Part shown: positions 23,923-34,731 of the stretch, piece after piece
Layout of the letters: each line of letters opens with the position of its first letter
Numbering within the stretch: position 1 is the stretch's first letter
NCBI GenBank assembly: GCA_911728455.2
Contig: OU452228.1
Coordinates: 4,278,001 to 4,342,000 of the forward strand
Length of the DNA: 64,000 bases
Direction: 5' to 3'
From: Marthasterias glacialis
Taxonomy: Eukaryota; Echinodermata; Asteroidea; Forcipulatida; Asteriidae
Notes under the pieces: model-generated
The model's database searches: none
Seen by the model: the letters and a program-made list of their open reading frames with translations, nothing else
What the model was told of the DNA's origin: nothing
Position numbers and translations under genes: made by a program

Positions 23923-26021
23923 TCATGATCTGCCACTGATAGGCGGAAGTACAGGACTTGAGGAGAGACTAGCAGCGGGTCGTAATGCTGGCTGGGAGGT
24001 GTGGTCCAGTTGGCCAACTTTAATTTCTCTGAAGGTCACATTGTTGCCTACAGGTGACCTCACTGTGGACGGCTTATCAGGACTGGGCTTCCCTTTTAGA
24101 AACACAGAAAAGTATCAGGTTATTTTATAGCTTTGGTTATTTGATGATACTATGTACACTTTGTCATGAACTTGCCCTATCTGGAAAAAAGCATTTGCAC
24201 ATTTGGTTGACAACATCAGCACTGTGTACCTTTTCATTAACCATTTGTTTGTGTTACAACTCAAGTTACTACACTACAAAAAAAGGTTCTTTCTTTTATA
24301 ACAGTCACAACAAACCTACTCGGTGGTATGTTGGGGTTGCGACTGGCTGCTTGTGATTGGTCCTTCCAACCGATGCCCTCTCCTGTGTAGGTATTGGCTG
24401 GTGGTGGTCTCCGAACACATCGCTGACCAATGGAAGGCTTTATATCAAAATGATCCGGTTCTTCAAGTCTCTCTTCCTGTCTGTGTTGTATGTGTTTATG
24501 AATAATTTCCTGAGCCTGTCAGATTCAAGATCAGAACAAGTTGTGAAATAAAATGTATCATGTATTAGATCATTGTTACTTAACTGTTTTCTAATTTGTA
24601 TGCAACTGAAGGGCCCTATCATAATACATATATGAGCGATTAGCAAGACCATGGTTTCTTGCTACCAAATATAAGAAACACCATGTTAGCATGAAGTACC
24701 TTTTGTTGACATGTGATAATATTTGGGGCTGTAAGGAACTCTGTACTCTTCAGGTTGTTTTTGACCGAGGTGGATGCAGTAGATCGTGCATGCATTGGCA
24801 AGCTCAGCTGGTAAGAGTGATCGGTAAAGTCTATGTCATAGTCCAGGGCAAGCCGCTTCACTCTGAAGAAAAGCAAAAACCAACAAATTTAAAAAGTACT
24901 CATTTGTAAGAAGACAACATTGAAGTTTGTACAGGTATCATAATTAAGCATTTTCAATTACTTTTACTATAGGTGCACATATAGGCTTGTCATAATCATT
25001 TAAACTTAAATCCAATGCTCAACTTTGAAATTTAAAGCTACAATTCAACAGTTAACATATCTAGTAGTTCTGTGATGCACACAACCCAAATATTATTGTA
25101 ATTGTCAAGATCAGACACAATTCAAAATTGCTATTTTTTTTTTTTTCAATTTTGGAATGAATAACAACAGGATGACATACTTTCTATTAGTGAGTTTTGT
25201 GTAGAGGTACTGAGCGAGAAGCTCAGCAGCATCCGTCTTGCAGTGTAGTGTCCCTTCCATTAACTCTTCTGGGATCTCAATATTACGCCGCTTGAAAAAC
25301 TACAACGAATCACAAGAAAGGTATAGATTAGGTAACATGTCGCTGATAATCCAACTAAAGAATACAGGTAAAAAGGTCATTCCATGTCAAATCAACACGT
25401 CTCTAAGGGTCAATCTTACAGATTTTCTTTAAATGTGGTATACTTGTATTGTCGTAGAGACAACCCAAAACGTTATAACATCCAGCATACTGTATAGGTG
25501 AGTGTTTATTGACTTATTCGTTGAAACTCACAAAACATTCATAACTCACTGTTTGAAGTTGAGACCAGTTCCCTACTTTGCCAGGTAGACCATTGCAGTT
25601 ATCATAATTGTGCATCTGAATGTCTTGTGGAAAGTACCATGAAAAGATCTCTGCCACGATGTAACCATTGGAGAAATCTCTGGAACACAAAGATATATCA
25701 TACAATCTTGTCAATAGACTTGATAAACATTGATTCTAGCCCAATGTCTCGGTCTTTATATGCATCTCCAATTCTAGATCAAGACATTAGCTTACTGACA
25801 CTATGGTTATATTTCAATTTGTCATTGCCCACTGTCATCAACTCGTCCATGCATGGAGTTTTATGGTCAATTGAGGTTCAGCATTTTGTGTTGTCAACTA
25901 TGGTTGTTGTTGGGTCCAGGTAACTTGGACTAGATTGGACTCACCTTCGAATATTTCTGATCGGAAATGTCAGATCAAGGCTCTGTAACCACTTAAAAAC
26001 TTCCCTTGGAAGTGCCGTCAT
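23923..26021 (-). CDS. SPATA4: SPATA4 (spermatogenesis-associated protein 4), CH domain protein
   Basis: Six minus-strand exons: 26021-25945, 25679-25550, 25299-25181, 24862-24700, 24515-24320 and 24092-23923, giving 284 residues (human about 305). The phases agree at every junction and all borders are GT-AG. The N-terminus begins MTALPREVFKWLQSLDL and continues into RDFSNGYIVAEIFSWYFPQD, GTLHCKTDAAELLAQ and DFTDHSYQLSLP. This is the divergent calponin-homology (CH_2/DUF1042) domain of SPATA4 over about residues 1-108, followed by the conserved linker and a less conserved tail with HFDIKPSIG and VLPPISG. The family is linked to sperm and axonemal microtubules and is testis-biased in vertebrates. 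The start is the first ATG before an in-frame match to the family N-terminus. The exon 5 donor (GTAGGT) was chosen because it alone keeps the frame into exon 6. Confidence 0.92.
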
Positions 26022-26621
26022 TTTCCCCAAAAATAACGATTCAGATTTTTTAAAGAGTTTTGATCACAAGCTGCATGTACGTGTACTCCGTCCGCCCGCG
26101 CCCGCCGTACCACCTTCTGCGTGTGGGATTCAGATCACACAACGTCCGACTGGCAACCACTGTTTACATGACAGCTTCTTGACGACCACAACTTTTCATT
26201 AGACGACTGTTGCATGCAAACTTGTTGACAATTATGAACAGTTAATAGTGTATAATCATGTAAAAATCAACACTTGAGGGCGGTGTTTAACAACACCGTT
26301 AAAAAATTGCAGATGTGCAAGAAGCTGCTGCCAGTGCTGCTACTGGCACACAAAATATGTACAGTACAGTGTCAGTGGCATCAAAGATACAGCTGCACTC
26401 GAACTTCGTAGCACTGTACTGTAGCAGACGGGTACAGGATTAGAGAGGAGAATGGAGGAAATGAGTGGCTAATGTCTTTGGTATGAATAGTAGTATTCAG
26501 TGGAATAATTTGTAATAACTCAACTAGGTTTTGACATTAATGGAAACGTACTCAATTTACCCTTCCTGTTTTTCCATGATCCTACACCCTGTCATGCACT
26601 AACTGGGGCACTGTATGCTTC

Positions 26622-26830
26622 TTTTTTTAGATTTTGACTTTACGACCAGTAAAACAAGTCAAAATCTCAAAAAAAGGAGTACAGCGACCCAGTTACTGGG
26701 TCTAATCCATTCTAAACCCAGTAACTGGGGCGCTGTACTCGTTTAAATATTTTTTTGACATTGTCGGTCGTAGTAGGACTGACAATGTCAAACAATTTTT
26801 AAAAGGAGTACAGCGCCCCAGTTTACTGGA
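26622..26830. repeat. cluster of three hairpins
   Basis: Hairpin 1 has AGATTTTGACT against AGTCAAAATCT (26629-26667). Hairpin 2 has GAGTACAGCGACCCAGTTAC against an inverse near 26718-26741. Hairpin 3 has TTGACATTGTCGGTC against GACTGACAATGTCAA (26755-26790). The GTACAGCGCCCCAGTT motif recurs a third time near 26808. The arrangement resembles overlapping or nested fold-back elements. Confidence 0.6.
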
Positions 26831-26952
26831 TCTAGTTCCATCCTATTCACCCTAGTCAGAGATGGAGGGGTTAATGTCATCTCAGGTATACCATCAATCA
26901 TCTCAACTTGAAGCATCCATGACCGTGCTTCCTCCTGCGCTAGTGCTGATGT

Positions 26953-27583
26953 TCCGTCCCAACTTGACAAACCGCCCCAACTGTAGTTGGGACTGATCCC
27001 AACGTGAGTGTTATAGTTGGGGCGCCCAAACTATAGTTGGGATCGTGAGGTTTGGAAAAGGCCCTTTGGTTGATAGTTAGTAGTATCGGTCTTCTGGGCC
27101 GCTAACTCATCATAATTAATTATGTACAGAACATGTTTTACAAGTGTCTTTTTTTAGAGGGTTCTGACGGCAGACACATATGACAGGTGACGTTTTCAGT
27201 TGCCAAAGTTCGGATTTAACTTTTCTTCTCTCGGAAACCAAAATTCTAATTCGTCTCAAATGTTATAAAGTGGTCTTAATAACTTAATACTTTTTAATTT
27301 TTTATTCTTGTCCATTTCGTCAAACAAAATTGAAGAAATGAACATTGTCATTATTAACACTTTCAGTATTGTTGCCGTTTGTGCGGACATATCACATTCT
27401 TTGTGTGTGTGGGGGGGGGGGTGGCATTGCCAATTTTGCCTCCATGTCCACATAGTATAGTACTGGCTCCGATGGTACTCTGTATTTACTGCGATCCCAA
27501 CTATAGTTGGGGCGCCCCAACTGTAACACTCGAGTTGGGACCAGTCCCAACTATAATTGGGGTGATTCTCAAGTTGGGACGGA
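26953..27583. mobile_element. 631-bp element with about 94-bp terminal inverted repeats
   Basis: The left arm (26953-27047) starts TCCGTCCCAACTTG and the right arm (27490-27583) ends with its inverse. Both contain CAACTATAGTTGGG-type palindromes separated by CCAACTGTA and GGGACTGATCCC-type units. The 440-bp centre has no coding frame of note and includes a TG-rich run near 27403. Non-autonomous. Confidence 0.75.
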
Positions 27584-27935
27584 CCACTAACAACAGAGCT
27601 AGCTGTGCAGTGCCTGTGGTAACCACACATCAAACGGCACAGCAGCCTGGCCATGTAATTGTAACTAGTACAAGAGTAGTAGTTGTTATGACTCACATGT
27701 TAAAATGGAACAAAATTAAAGTCAGTTAGGGTCGAACAGTAGCCCTTCTACATTTTTGTTTTAACCTTTTAGAAGTTTATGTTTTTGAAAAAAGAAAGGT
27801 TGAAGGGCTGCTGTTGTGTTACCAATTATAAAATTTGTGGTATAAAATACTAAAATTACTAGCTCAGCCTATGTTGACCGTTGATTTGCCGATTTGCTGT
27901 GTATGTTGACTACAATGTTGGTCTCTCTTAGTCTT

Positions 27936-28004
27936 AGTTGCGATAATCGTAACCCTCCATCCTCCCGACCATTGGGAGGATGGGGGGTTAAGATTATCGC
28001 AACT
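27936..28004. repeat. long hairpin
   Basis: Arms AGTTGCGATAATC...CCATCCTCCC and the inverse GGGAGGATGG...GATTATCGCAACT pair over about 30 bp around the loop GACCATT, with few mismatches. Located about 510 bp upstream of the MITD1 start. Confidence 0.75.
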
Positions 28005-28509
28005 ATCTTAGTCTCAGTCTTGAGATTGACCGCTCAATCTCAAAAAGGAACTATCGCCTCGGAAGGAACTATATGACATATGTGTATTGTTAATCCCACT
28101 GTGGCATGCTGCTAAGTGCTGAAGCTGGGGACAATGCCAAGATAGATGGGGATGAAAAAATAAGGCCAAAATGTCTCGAGAGAACATAGCAAATCCTGAG
28201 ACTACACTCAACATGTACATAACACTCACTGACATGTCACATAAATATCATTAAGTATTGAAGATTAAATGGCATTATATTATCCCTGGCTCATCAGCTT
28301 AGACTGAGTGTATCACATCTAAGAATTACAATTAGTTTCTGATCGAATGATGGTTCATTTTGACTGAAGGAATGTACTTGGATTACCGGTTCTTGTTTTA
28401 CCACAAAATGACAAATTGTGTAATGCTTAGGTCTATGTTGTAATTGCAGAATCTCCGAATCATTTGTGGCAAATTGCTTCTTGGAGGCCAGAGACAACGG
28501 AAGTCATTT

Positions 28510-28527
28510 ATGAAGAATGGCTGGTAG
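28510..28527 (+). other. five-codon upstream ORF overlapping the MITD1 start
   Basis: An ATG seven bases before the MITD1 ATG is in another frame and reads M-K-N-G-W-stop, ending inside the MITD1 coding sequence. Its context is weak (T at -3), while the MITD1 ATG has A at -3 and G at +4, so leaky scanning is expected. A CGGAAGT Ets-like motif lies just upstream at 28498-28504. Confidence 0.4.
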
Positions 28528-30758
28528 GCCTAATAACAGTGGATTTGAAGCCTCGGCAATAGCTGTACTAAAGAGGGCAGTAGAGCTAGATGGCAAAGGT
28601 CGTTTTACAGAATCACTTGTGTGTTACCAGGAGGGGCTGAATCTACTCATGGAAGTTCTGAAAGGTAACAACTTTGTTAGAAACAACATGGGACATACTG
28701 CAGGGATTGTGAATGCACCGTGGCGCAACCATACATTTCCATGGGGGTCATTATTTTAAGGGGCTATTTAATGTACAATGTACATGTATCAAACCATTTA
28801 TTTGTGCATTTTTACAATCTCATTTGGGTGGCAAGAGGCGGGTGGGCAAGGGTTCTGATTGGGGAGGCCTCCAGTCCAGCCCCCCCCCCCCCCCGGTTAG
28901 CCACTGTTCATGTATATTCAGGTAAGTTTAACAACCATGGTGTATTTACCCCCTTCTTCATCGAACTGTTACATCAGGTTTTTGTTCAAAACACTGACAC
29001 TTGAAATTTTTAAAATAATGTATTTTGTGTTGTTTCTGTATAGTGACTACTGATGATGTAAAGAAGCAGGCATTTCGTACACGAATCATGGAATACATGG
29101 ACAGAGCAGAGAAGGTCAAGCAACACGTCGAGAAAGAAAAGGAAGGTGAATGCCAGATATTGAACGCAGACAAAAAATGACTTGTCAATTGATTTTGCCA
29201 TTTCTTTCACAAAGAAGTCTTACTGAAGCTGTTTTATTTTCTGCCATACCCGAATCTCCAACCTTGATGACCTATAAGTGATTTATTTATAATTCACTTT
29301 ATAGCTGGGAAATACCATGAACAGATTCACATAGGAGCTGACTCCACTAATAACAGCTACAGAAGAATCTTGGGTCCATTCTTGGATGAGTTTGTAACTG
29401 AGGTTCATGTGGAGGATCCTTACATCAGGTCTGCTCATCAGACTTATAACTTTCTGAGGCTGTGTGAGCTTCTTGTTGGAGGCAGAACAAGGGTTAAAAA
29501 GATCTCACTGATAACAGGCAGGGATGAGGTATGTGACTGTGGAATTGATCAACTTTTCATGAAACTCAAGAATTAAGAAAAATGACGTTCAAATATAGCT
29601 TTCTTTATTAGATAAAATGAGGTTTGTTTATGTGTGTTTGTACTCATACACCGATGTGTGTTAAGCACTGTATACTCAGTACTTTCCCCGAGTCCTGTGA
29701 AAAAAATCCAAAGGTATTTTCCTCAGGTGGGATTCGAATCCACGACCCTCGCCATTCTAGAGCAGATGTCGTACCAACTAGACTATCGAGATTGCCCGGC
29801 AGCTAGAGGCAGTTCAAATCCTATGAGCAGCAGGTATATGCCTGTGGAATTTTTTTCACAGGACTTGGGGCAAGTACTGTAGTATACAGTGCTTAACACA
29901 CATCGGTGTATGGGTAAATAACAGGAATAAAATTCTTTATCCCTAATGCAAAAATTAACATCTATTATAAAATGAGGTTCATTGTACCGGTAGTTTAACC
30001 TATTCTCCCTCATGTTGTGAGTTTGTAACTACAGCTTTGCAACATGTGACAATAATGATTAAAATGACTACCTTTGTAAACTGTGTTCTCTTATTTTACC
30101 CCATCAGGGGAGTGCTCAAACTCAGCAGGCAAGGCTGGATGAGCTGAAAAGAAGCCTATCTGATTATGGTGTAATGCTTGATATCAGTTACTCCTCAACG
30201 CTACATGACCGAGAAATCAGGTGAGTGTGTAGACGAAAATTGTTGTGAGATAAGAGAATGTTTATCTCGACATGAACTTAGTTTGACAGCAGCAGCATAA
30301 CCAGGATATTTTCCCTGGGGCAAAGGGGGGCATTGCTTTCAGTGGGGCCCAGGGGCCATCTGTTTTATTGAATTGCAAGTATCTGGATTTTTTTTTCATT
30401 TGGTGCATCTGGGGGGGGGGGGGGGGGGGGGCAATGGAAAATTTGGGGGTATGTGTGCCCCTCCCCCCAGTCTTCCCCCTCCCCTGTGGCTACGACGCTG
30501 TTTGAAAGGTTTGAGTTGTGTGAGGTTTTGCTTTAATCAAATCAAGAAATCAAATATTGGCTCAGTTTTTCCAGTGATACATATTTTCCCTGTGATTTCA
30601 GATTCAACAATGGCTGGATCATCAAGATTGGCAGAGGTCTGGACTATTTCAAGAATACTGGAAAATTCAGCATTGGTTTCTGTGACATGGACCTTCGTAA
30701 ATGTCAGGAGACAACTGTAGACATCTTCCATTCCAAGCACACTGCTCAAAACAGATGA
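28517..30758 (+). CDS. MITD1: MITD1, MIT domain-containing protein 1
   Basis: Five exons: 28517-28664, 29044-29145, 29305-29528, 30108-30220 and 30602-30758, with matching phases and GT-AG borders, giving 247 residues (human 249). An N-terminal MIT domain (about 10-85) has [20 protein letters not shown] and [13 protein letters not shown]. The C-terminal PLD-like domain follows, with [47 protein letters not shown] and [11 protein letters not shown]. In the known family the MIT domain binds ESCRT-III CHMP tails and the C-terminal domain binds membrane at the midbody, supporting abscission in cytokinesis. The exon 3-4 intron holds a SINE and an inverted SINE fragment; a G run of 21 lies in the last intron at 30411-30431. 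Divergent from SPATA4 across about 2.5 kb. No canonical AATAAA was found close to the stop. Confidence 0.95.
29641..29810 (-). mobile_element. tRNA-derived SINE, copy 2 (in a MITD1 intron)
   Basis: On the minus strand the head carries an A-box-like TAGTCTAGTTGGTACGAC and a B-box-like GGATTCGAATCCC, followed by the same body as the copy at 6751-6914, with CACAGGACTCGGGGAAAGTA and ending near CACATCGGTGTATGAG. Confidence 0.8.
29833..29918 (+). mobile_element. SINE body fragment in opposite orientation
   Basis: The plus strand carries the SINE body (CACAGGACTTGGGGCAAGTA through CACATCGGTGTATGGG) without the tRNA head. It lies about 20 bp from the full copy on the other strand, forming an imperfect inverted pair inside the MITD1 intron. 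Confidence 0.7.
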
Positions 30759-31090
30759 TGCTTGTATTTGCTGTACATAGTGTGAATATTATATCTCGAA
30801 CAGTAGAGGGATTGCATATTGACATAGTGGTAGCAAATGTTGGGGCAATGGGTACTTCATACAAGGGATTTATTTTAAACAGTACTGTTTGTAAGACAGT
30901 AGAAATGAATAGCTGTATCTTGTAGTTGGCTCATCCAAGTGGTAATCCCTCTACCTGGATTACCCTTCTATCTTTAGGATCGGTTTTTATTTTCATTTGT
31001 TTGCCCGTTCCTCAAAAATAATCTTTTACCATTTTGCCCCCTTCTGCCATTTGTCCTCCTACAACCTGAATCAGTTCACAAAGCACTTAA

Positions 31091-32446
31091 AGGGGTCGTG
31101 TCCTCTCACTAACTTGCATCCAATGATTCAAATGTTGGAGTGCGCCCCCTGGTGCTTCATTTAGGCTTGGTCAAACTATTGTTATGGCTGTTTTGTTGCT
31201 TACTGCATTGGACCGTCCATTATTGATGATTATTAGATGGTGAATATTATCACATCCTGCATAATGCGCTGTTCTAACCCAGCGTATTGCGCTATTTGAA
31301 GCTTTACGCAAAGTTTGCATGATGATAAATTCATTATCACTCCCGCGTGAGTACAGAAAAGTAAAGTTAGTGTGTCACAAGGTTGACAGTGTCTTTATAG
31401 AGTCATCCATATTGTTCAAAAGTTTTTTAAAAATAATTTTCAGAGTGTGGGATGGGTCAGGAGCCGTGTCTGTTTTGTGTTTATTGTGAAAACAAATCAA
31501 ATGACAAGGATCTATGTGTGAGTTCTAAAAAACAGATATTGGATGCATTTCATTCATGCATTATAGTAGAATATAATTCATGCCTTGTGAAATGGAATAG
31601 TCCAGATTTCACCTGCGAGAATGTATGAACAAAATACATTGGATATTCGTATACTAGGAGGAGGCCCTATTATAATGCCCCTTACAAAGATTCTGCAATT
31701 TGATTGGTTAAGAGCGTGTCACTTGGCTTTTTTTTAACGAGAAAGCCATGCGAATGCTACATGCTTTACCTGTAACAACCAATGTACTGTCCCATAACAA
31801 CCAATGTACTATCCCATAGCAACTAATCTACTTTCCCATAACAACCAATGTACTATACTCATCAAAACCAATGTACTATACCCATAACAACCAATGTACT
31901 ATACCCATTAAAACCAATGTGTTATATCCATTAAAACCAATGTACTATACCATAACAACCAATGTACTATACCATAGCAACAGCAGTTTCTCAGTACCTA
32001 GACGTCTAGGCAAAATATTTGTATGTGGTATTATAAAACAACTATTGACTGCTTTTACTGTAGCCCTGGAGGCCTTTGAGTGTCGCATAAATACAGCTGT
32101 GACTATGAATACAGCAACTAGAAATACTACTCTGTATCTGTGTACAGCACAAAGGAAGAGTCCTACATAGGGCAACTTTTACCCATGCTATGGTTAAAAA
32201 CTACAACTTCCTTGATGATCCCCGGACTTTTATTTTCCCTCAGCTTCGCCTCAGGGGGAAAATAAAACGTGCCATGGATCACCTCTAGAGTCCTAGTTTT
32301 AGAACTCGAAGCAGTCAATATTTGTATACTACTACTAGCTACACACAAGGCACACATGTGATGTGACTGCCAGCACGTGTGCGTGCAATAACTGGGTGAG
32401 AGTTCATCATTCTATGTACAGTCAGAGGCCTGACAACACAGCCCCT
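31091..32446. mobile_element. candidate TTAA-flanked element, about 1.36 kb
   Basis: The left end, TTAA then AGGGGTCGTGTC, and the right end, GACAACACAGCCCCT then TTAA, are inverted over about 15 bp with mismatches. The right terminal region (TGGGTGAGAGTTCATC and CACAGCCCCTTTAA) is repeated near 50405-50477. The interior holds a minisatellite and the GTCCAGATTTCACCT fold-back motif. No transposase frame is visible. Confidence 0.45.
31774..31983 (+). repeat. minisatellite, about 21-23 bp unit, roughly nine copies
   Basis: Imperfect tandem copies of a unit of the form ACCAATGTACTATACCCATA followed by ACA, with variation in the CCCATAACA/CCCATTAAA portion. It creates a short repetitive open frame that is not a gene. 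Confidence 0.85.
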
Positions 32447-32769
32447 TTAAGCTTGGTTTAAATTATGGTTTTAGTATTTTTATGAATGTTATCAACATAA
32501 ATTTTTCATTTTGTGAAATTTGAGTTACGTAATTGAAAAGTATAATTCTACCTTTTTTCCCAAGAATTTTTACCCTTCGTGCAATTTTTGTGCAATTTTT
32601 TGTACTTTTGGATGAATATTAAAGACGTGAGAAATGTTAAATTAATTTAGTTTGTATCTTTGTTTTGTATATACTAGGTGTTATTTCGCGGGTGGAAGGG
32701 CTAGGGCTTTGAACTTAACTAAACAGTTAATAGAACTGCATTTTTGCACTGCTATTTTGCCTAAAGTGA

Positions 32770-32840
32770 GGGGGCGTGGCAGAATTGAACCAATCGTTGT
32801 TACCCTAGAGGGCGCTGTAACAGCCCACCGTAAAAAGTGA
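32770..32840 (+). promoter_or_regulatory. candidate promoter of the PP2C gene
   Basis: A GC-box/KLF-like GGGGGCGTGG starts at 32770, and a CCAAT box with full NF-Y consensus (AACCAATCG) lies at 32788-32796, followed by GAGGGCGCTGTAACAG. This is locally GC- and CpG-richer than the surroundings and sits directly before a sequence ending in a strong splice donor. Inference only; no TATA box is seen. Confidence 0.4.
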
Positions 32841-32952
32841 TTGATCTCGATAATATCGAGTATTCAAGACGAGAGTGCGCAAACATTTTGGTAAAGAGCG
32901 AGAAGACACTGAACGGTCGATGTAAAAAGCAACGACAAAATCAATTTACAAG
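32841..32952 (+). other. probable 5' non-coding exon of the PP2C gene
   Basis: The segment ends in TTTACAAG followed by the strong donor GTAAGAAAA. The first coding exon at 42461 is preceded by a strong acceptor (TTTCCTGTAG) only nine bases before the ATG, so an upstream non-coding exon must exist. This is the best candidate, implying a first intron of about 9.5 kb (32953-42460). The left boundary is approximate. Confidence 0.45.
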
Positions 32953-33702
32953 GTAAGAAAATAAGCTAAATTCACGAATTGAGTAATTAATCCAGTGTTA
33001 TGAATCGTTTTGTGATATTAAGATTATAGTCTGATGTGTTGGAAGATCAGTTGACTGTATTTCCTTCTTCGTATCGCGTGACGTGATGGATGAGTGATGT
33101 CGACATGGCACACATGGACAAGTATGTTGATGTGTATGTTATGTGCACTGCATGCGGATACGATTCAACGCACGGACACGTCAACCAGATGTAATGTTAT
33201 GTTACATTTACGTAGCCCTCTAGTGCCATATAATTACTTTAATGTTAATGTTAAAATTTAGCGAAGTAATGTTTGAAAGACCATGTGGTAATTGGTAAGT
33301 AATGTAACAACATTTATTCTGTGTCCTGGGTTTTTAACCCCCTTGTTAATGAGAAAGTTGTTTGGAAACAGAAACTAAAAATGAAATTTTTTAAAACCAG
33401 ATTAACCTAGCTCTACTCAATTTTACCACCATTGTAGTTCTAGTAGTAGTAGTAGTGGTAGGACGTCAGCCTCCGATGCACTGTCACTGATGTCATGGGT
33501 ATAAAGCTTCTCTACAAATGCGAACAAAATTACAAGAGATAGTTGTTGTCCCCTATTTTGACCTGATGGAAGCAGAAAGTCTGCTCATATATTCCAGTAG
33601 CCCCATATACGCTGGACTGCCTCAGCTTCTTGGCCCTATGTCTTTTATGACAATTAGCCCCCAAAATGTGACATCAACTTTCGAATTGAGCCTTACATTT
33701 TG

Positions 33703-34163
33703 TTTGCCCAAATTTTTCCCTCAATGGAGTTCATTAGAGTACATTAGATTCGTGATGCTATAACTCCTTCTGGTGGAACGTTATGAAAAATCTCAGGGGT
33801 TGATACTGACACATTGAAATATCTTTGGAGCCATAATGGTTGCTGTTGTACCATGCGCATTGTACAGCACTTAAAGCACAGAATAGGTCACCGAAAGTGC
33901 TTAGAGCGAAAGCGCAGACTCCTATGCACCGCAGCAGGGCGTAAGCGCAGAATTCTGCGGGAAGTCATAGCATTGTACATGTATGTACATCGTTGCATGC
34001 GCAACAGCAACCATCATGGCTCGGACGATGTTAGAATGTGTCAGTATCAGACCTGAGATTTTTCACAAATTTCCACCAAAAGGAGTGATCGCATCGCAAA
34101 TCTAATGTACTCCAGACTCTCCAGCAATAACTAAGGGATCATTGAGGCAAAATTTTGGCAAAA
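33703..34163. mobile_element. fold-back element with about 120-bp inverted arms
   Basis: The left arm (about 33703-33820) and right arm (about 34035-34163) are inverted copies sharing GAGTACATTAGATT, AACTCCTT(C/T)TGGTGGAA, GAAAAATCTCAGG and TGATACTGACACATT. The centre contains GCGTAAGCGCAGAATTCTGC. It lies in the long 5' intron of the PP2C gene. Non-coding. Confidence 0.65.
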
Positions 34164-34354
34164 AGAAAACTTGAATACTTTCCGGTACTTTGAAACTACT
34201 CATTGAATCTTTTAAATATCTGCGTTCAGTGAAAATTATACTTAAAATAAAATGCAAACTTGTACAAATTGTCCCGAACACTACTCTCCATGTGAAGTTT
34301 CTACATGCACTTGCGCCCTACCAAATGCATCGCTCGCACTGTCGAGTGCAATTA

Positions 34355-34731
34355 GCACCTTCACGGCAATATTCGCCATCTTATTCAAGGGGCAGATTTG
34401 TTTACTTCAAACACTCGTTGCTTCCTGCAACTCAGTGCTAGAACTTCCAGACCTGGAATTACACAGAGGCAATGGCCTCCGTTGCCCTGGTCTTGACCTT
34501 GGTGTCCCTTCAAAAGTTTCCCATTAGACTTAAAGATTTTTCAATGCAAGTGCCTTTTTGCAAAATGAAAATGACCTTGCCCTCTCAAAGATGAAATTCG
34601 AGGCTTGACCTTCACACACCTTCCAGACGCATTAGTGGAAGTTCGAGTACTGAGTCGCAAACGGCAAAACGTGTTCGAAGTAAACAAATCTGCACCCTTG
34701 AACAAGATGGCACATATTACCGCGAAGGTGC
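34355..34731. mobile_element. fold-back element with about 100-bp inverted arms
   Basis: The left end GCACCTTCACGGCAATATTC and right end GAATATTACCGCGAAGGTGC-type arms are inverted and share GCAGATTTGTTTACTTC and AACTTCCA segments. The central part (about 34455-34620) is related in inverse to the low-copy repeat near 36070-36190 and 38650-38770. Confidence 0.55.

Noticed and set aside
31871..32170. 99-codon plus-strand open frame
   Set aside because: Its first third is simply the translation of the 21-23-bp minisatellite; no start context or homology.
32652..32840. 62-codon plus-strand open frame just upstream of the PP2C 5' exon
   Set aside because: It has no homology and overlaps the probable promoter; a chance frame is more likely.
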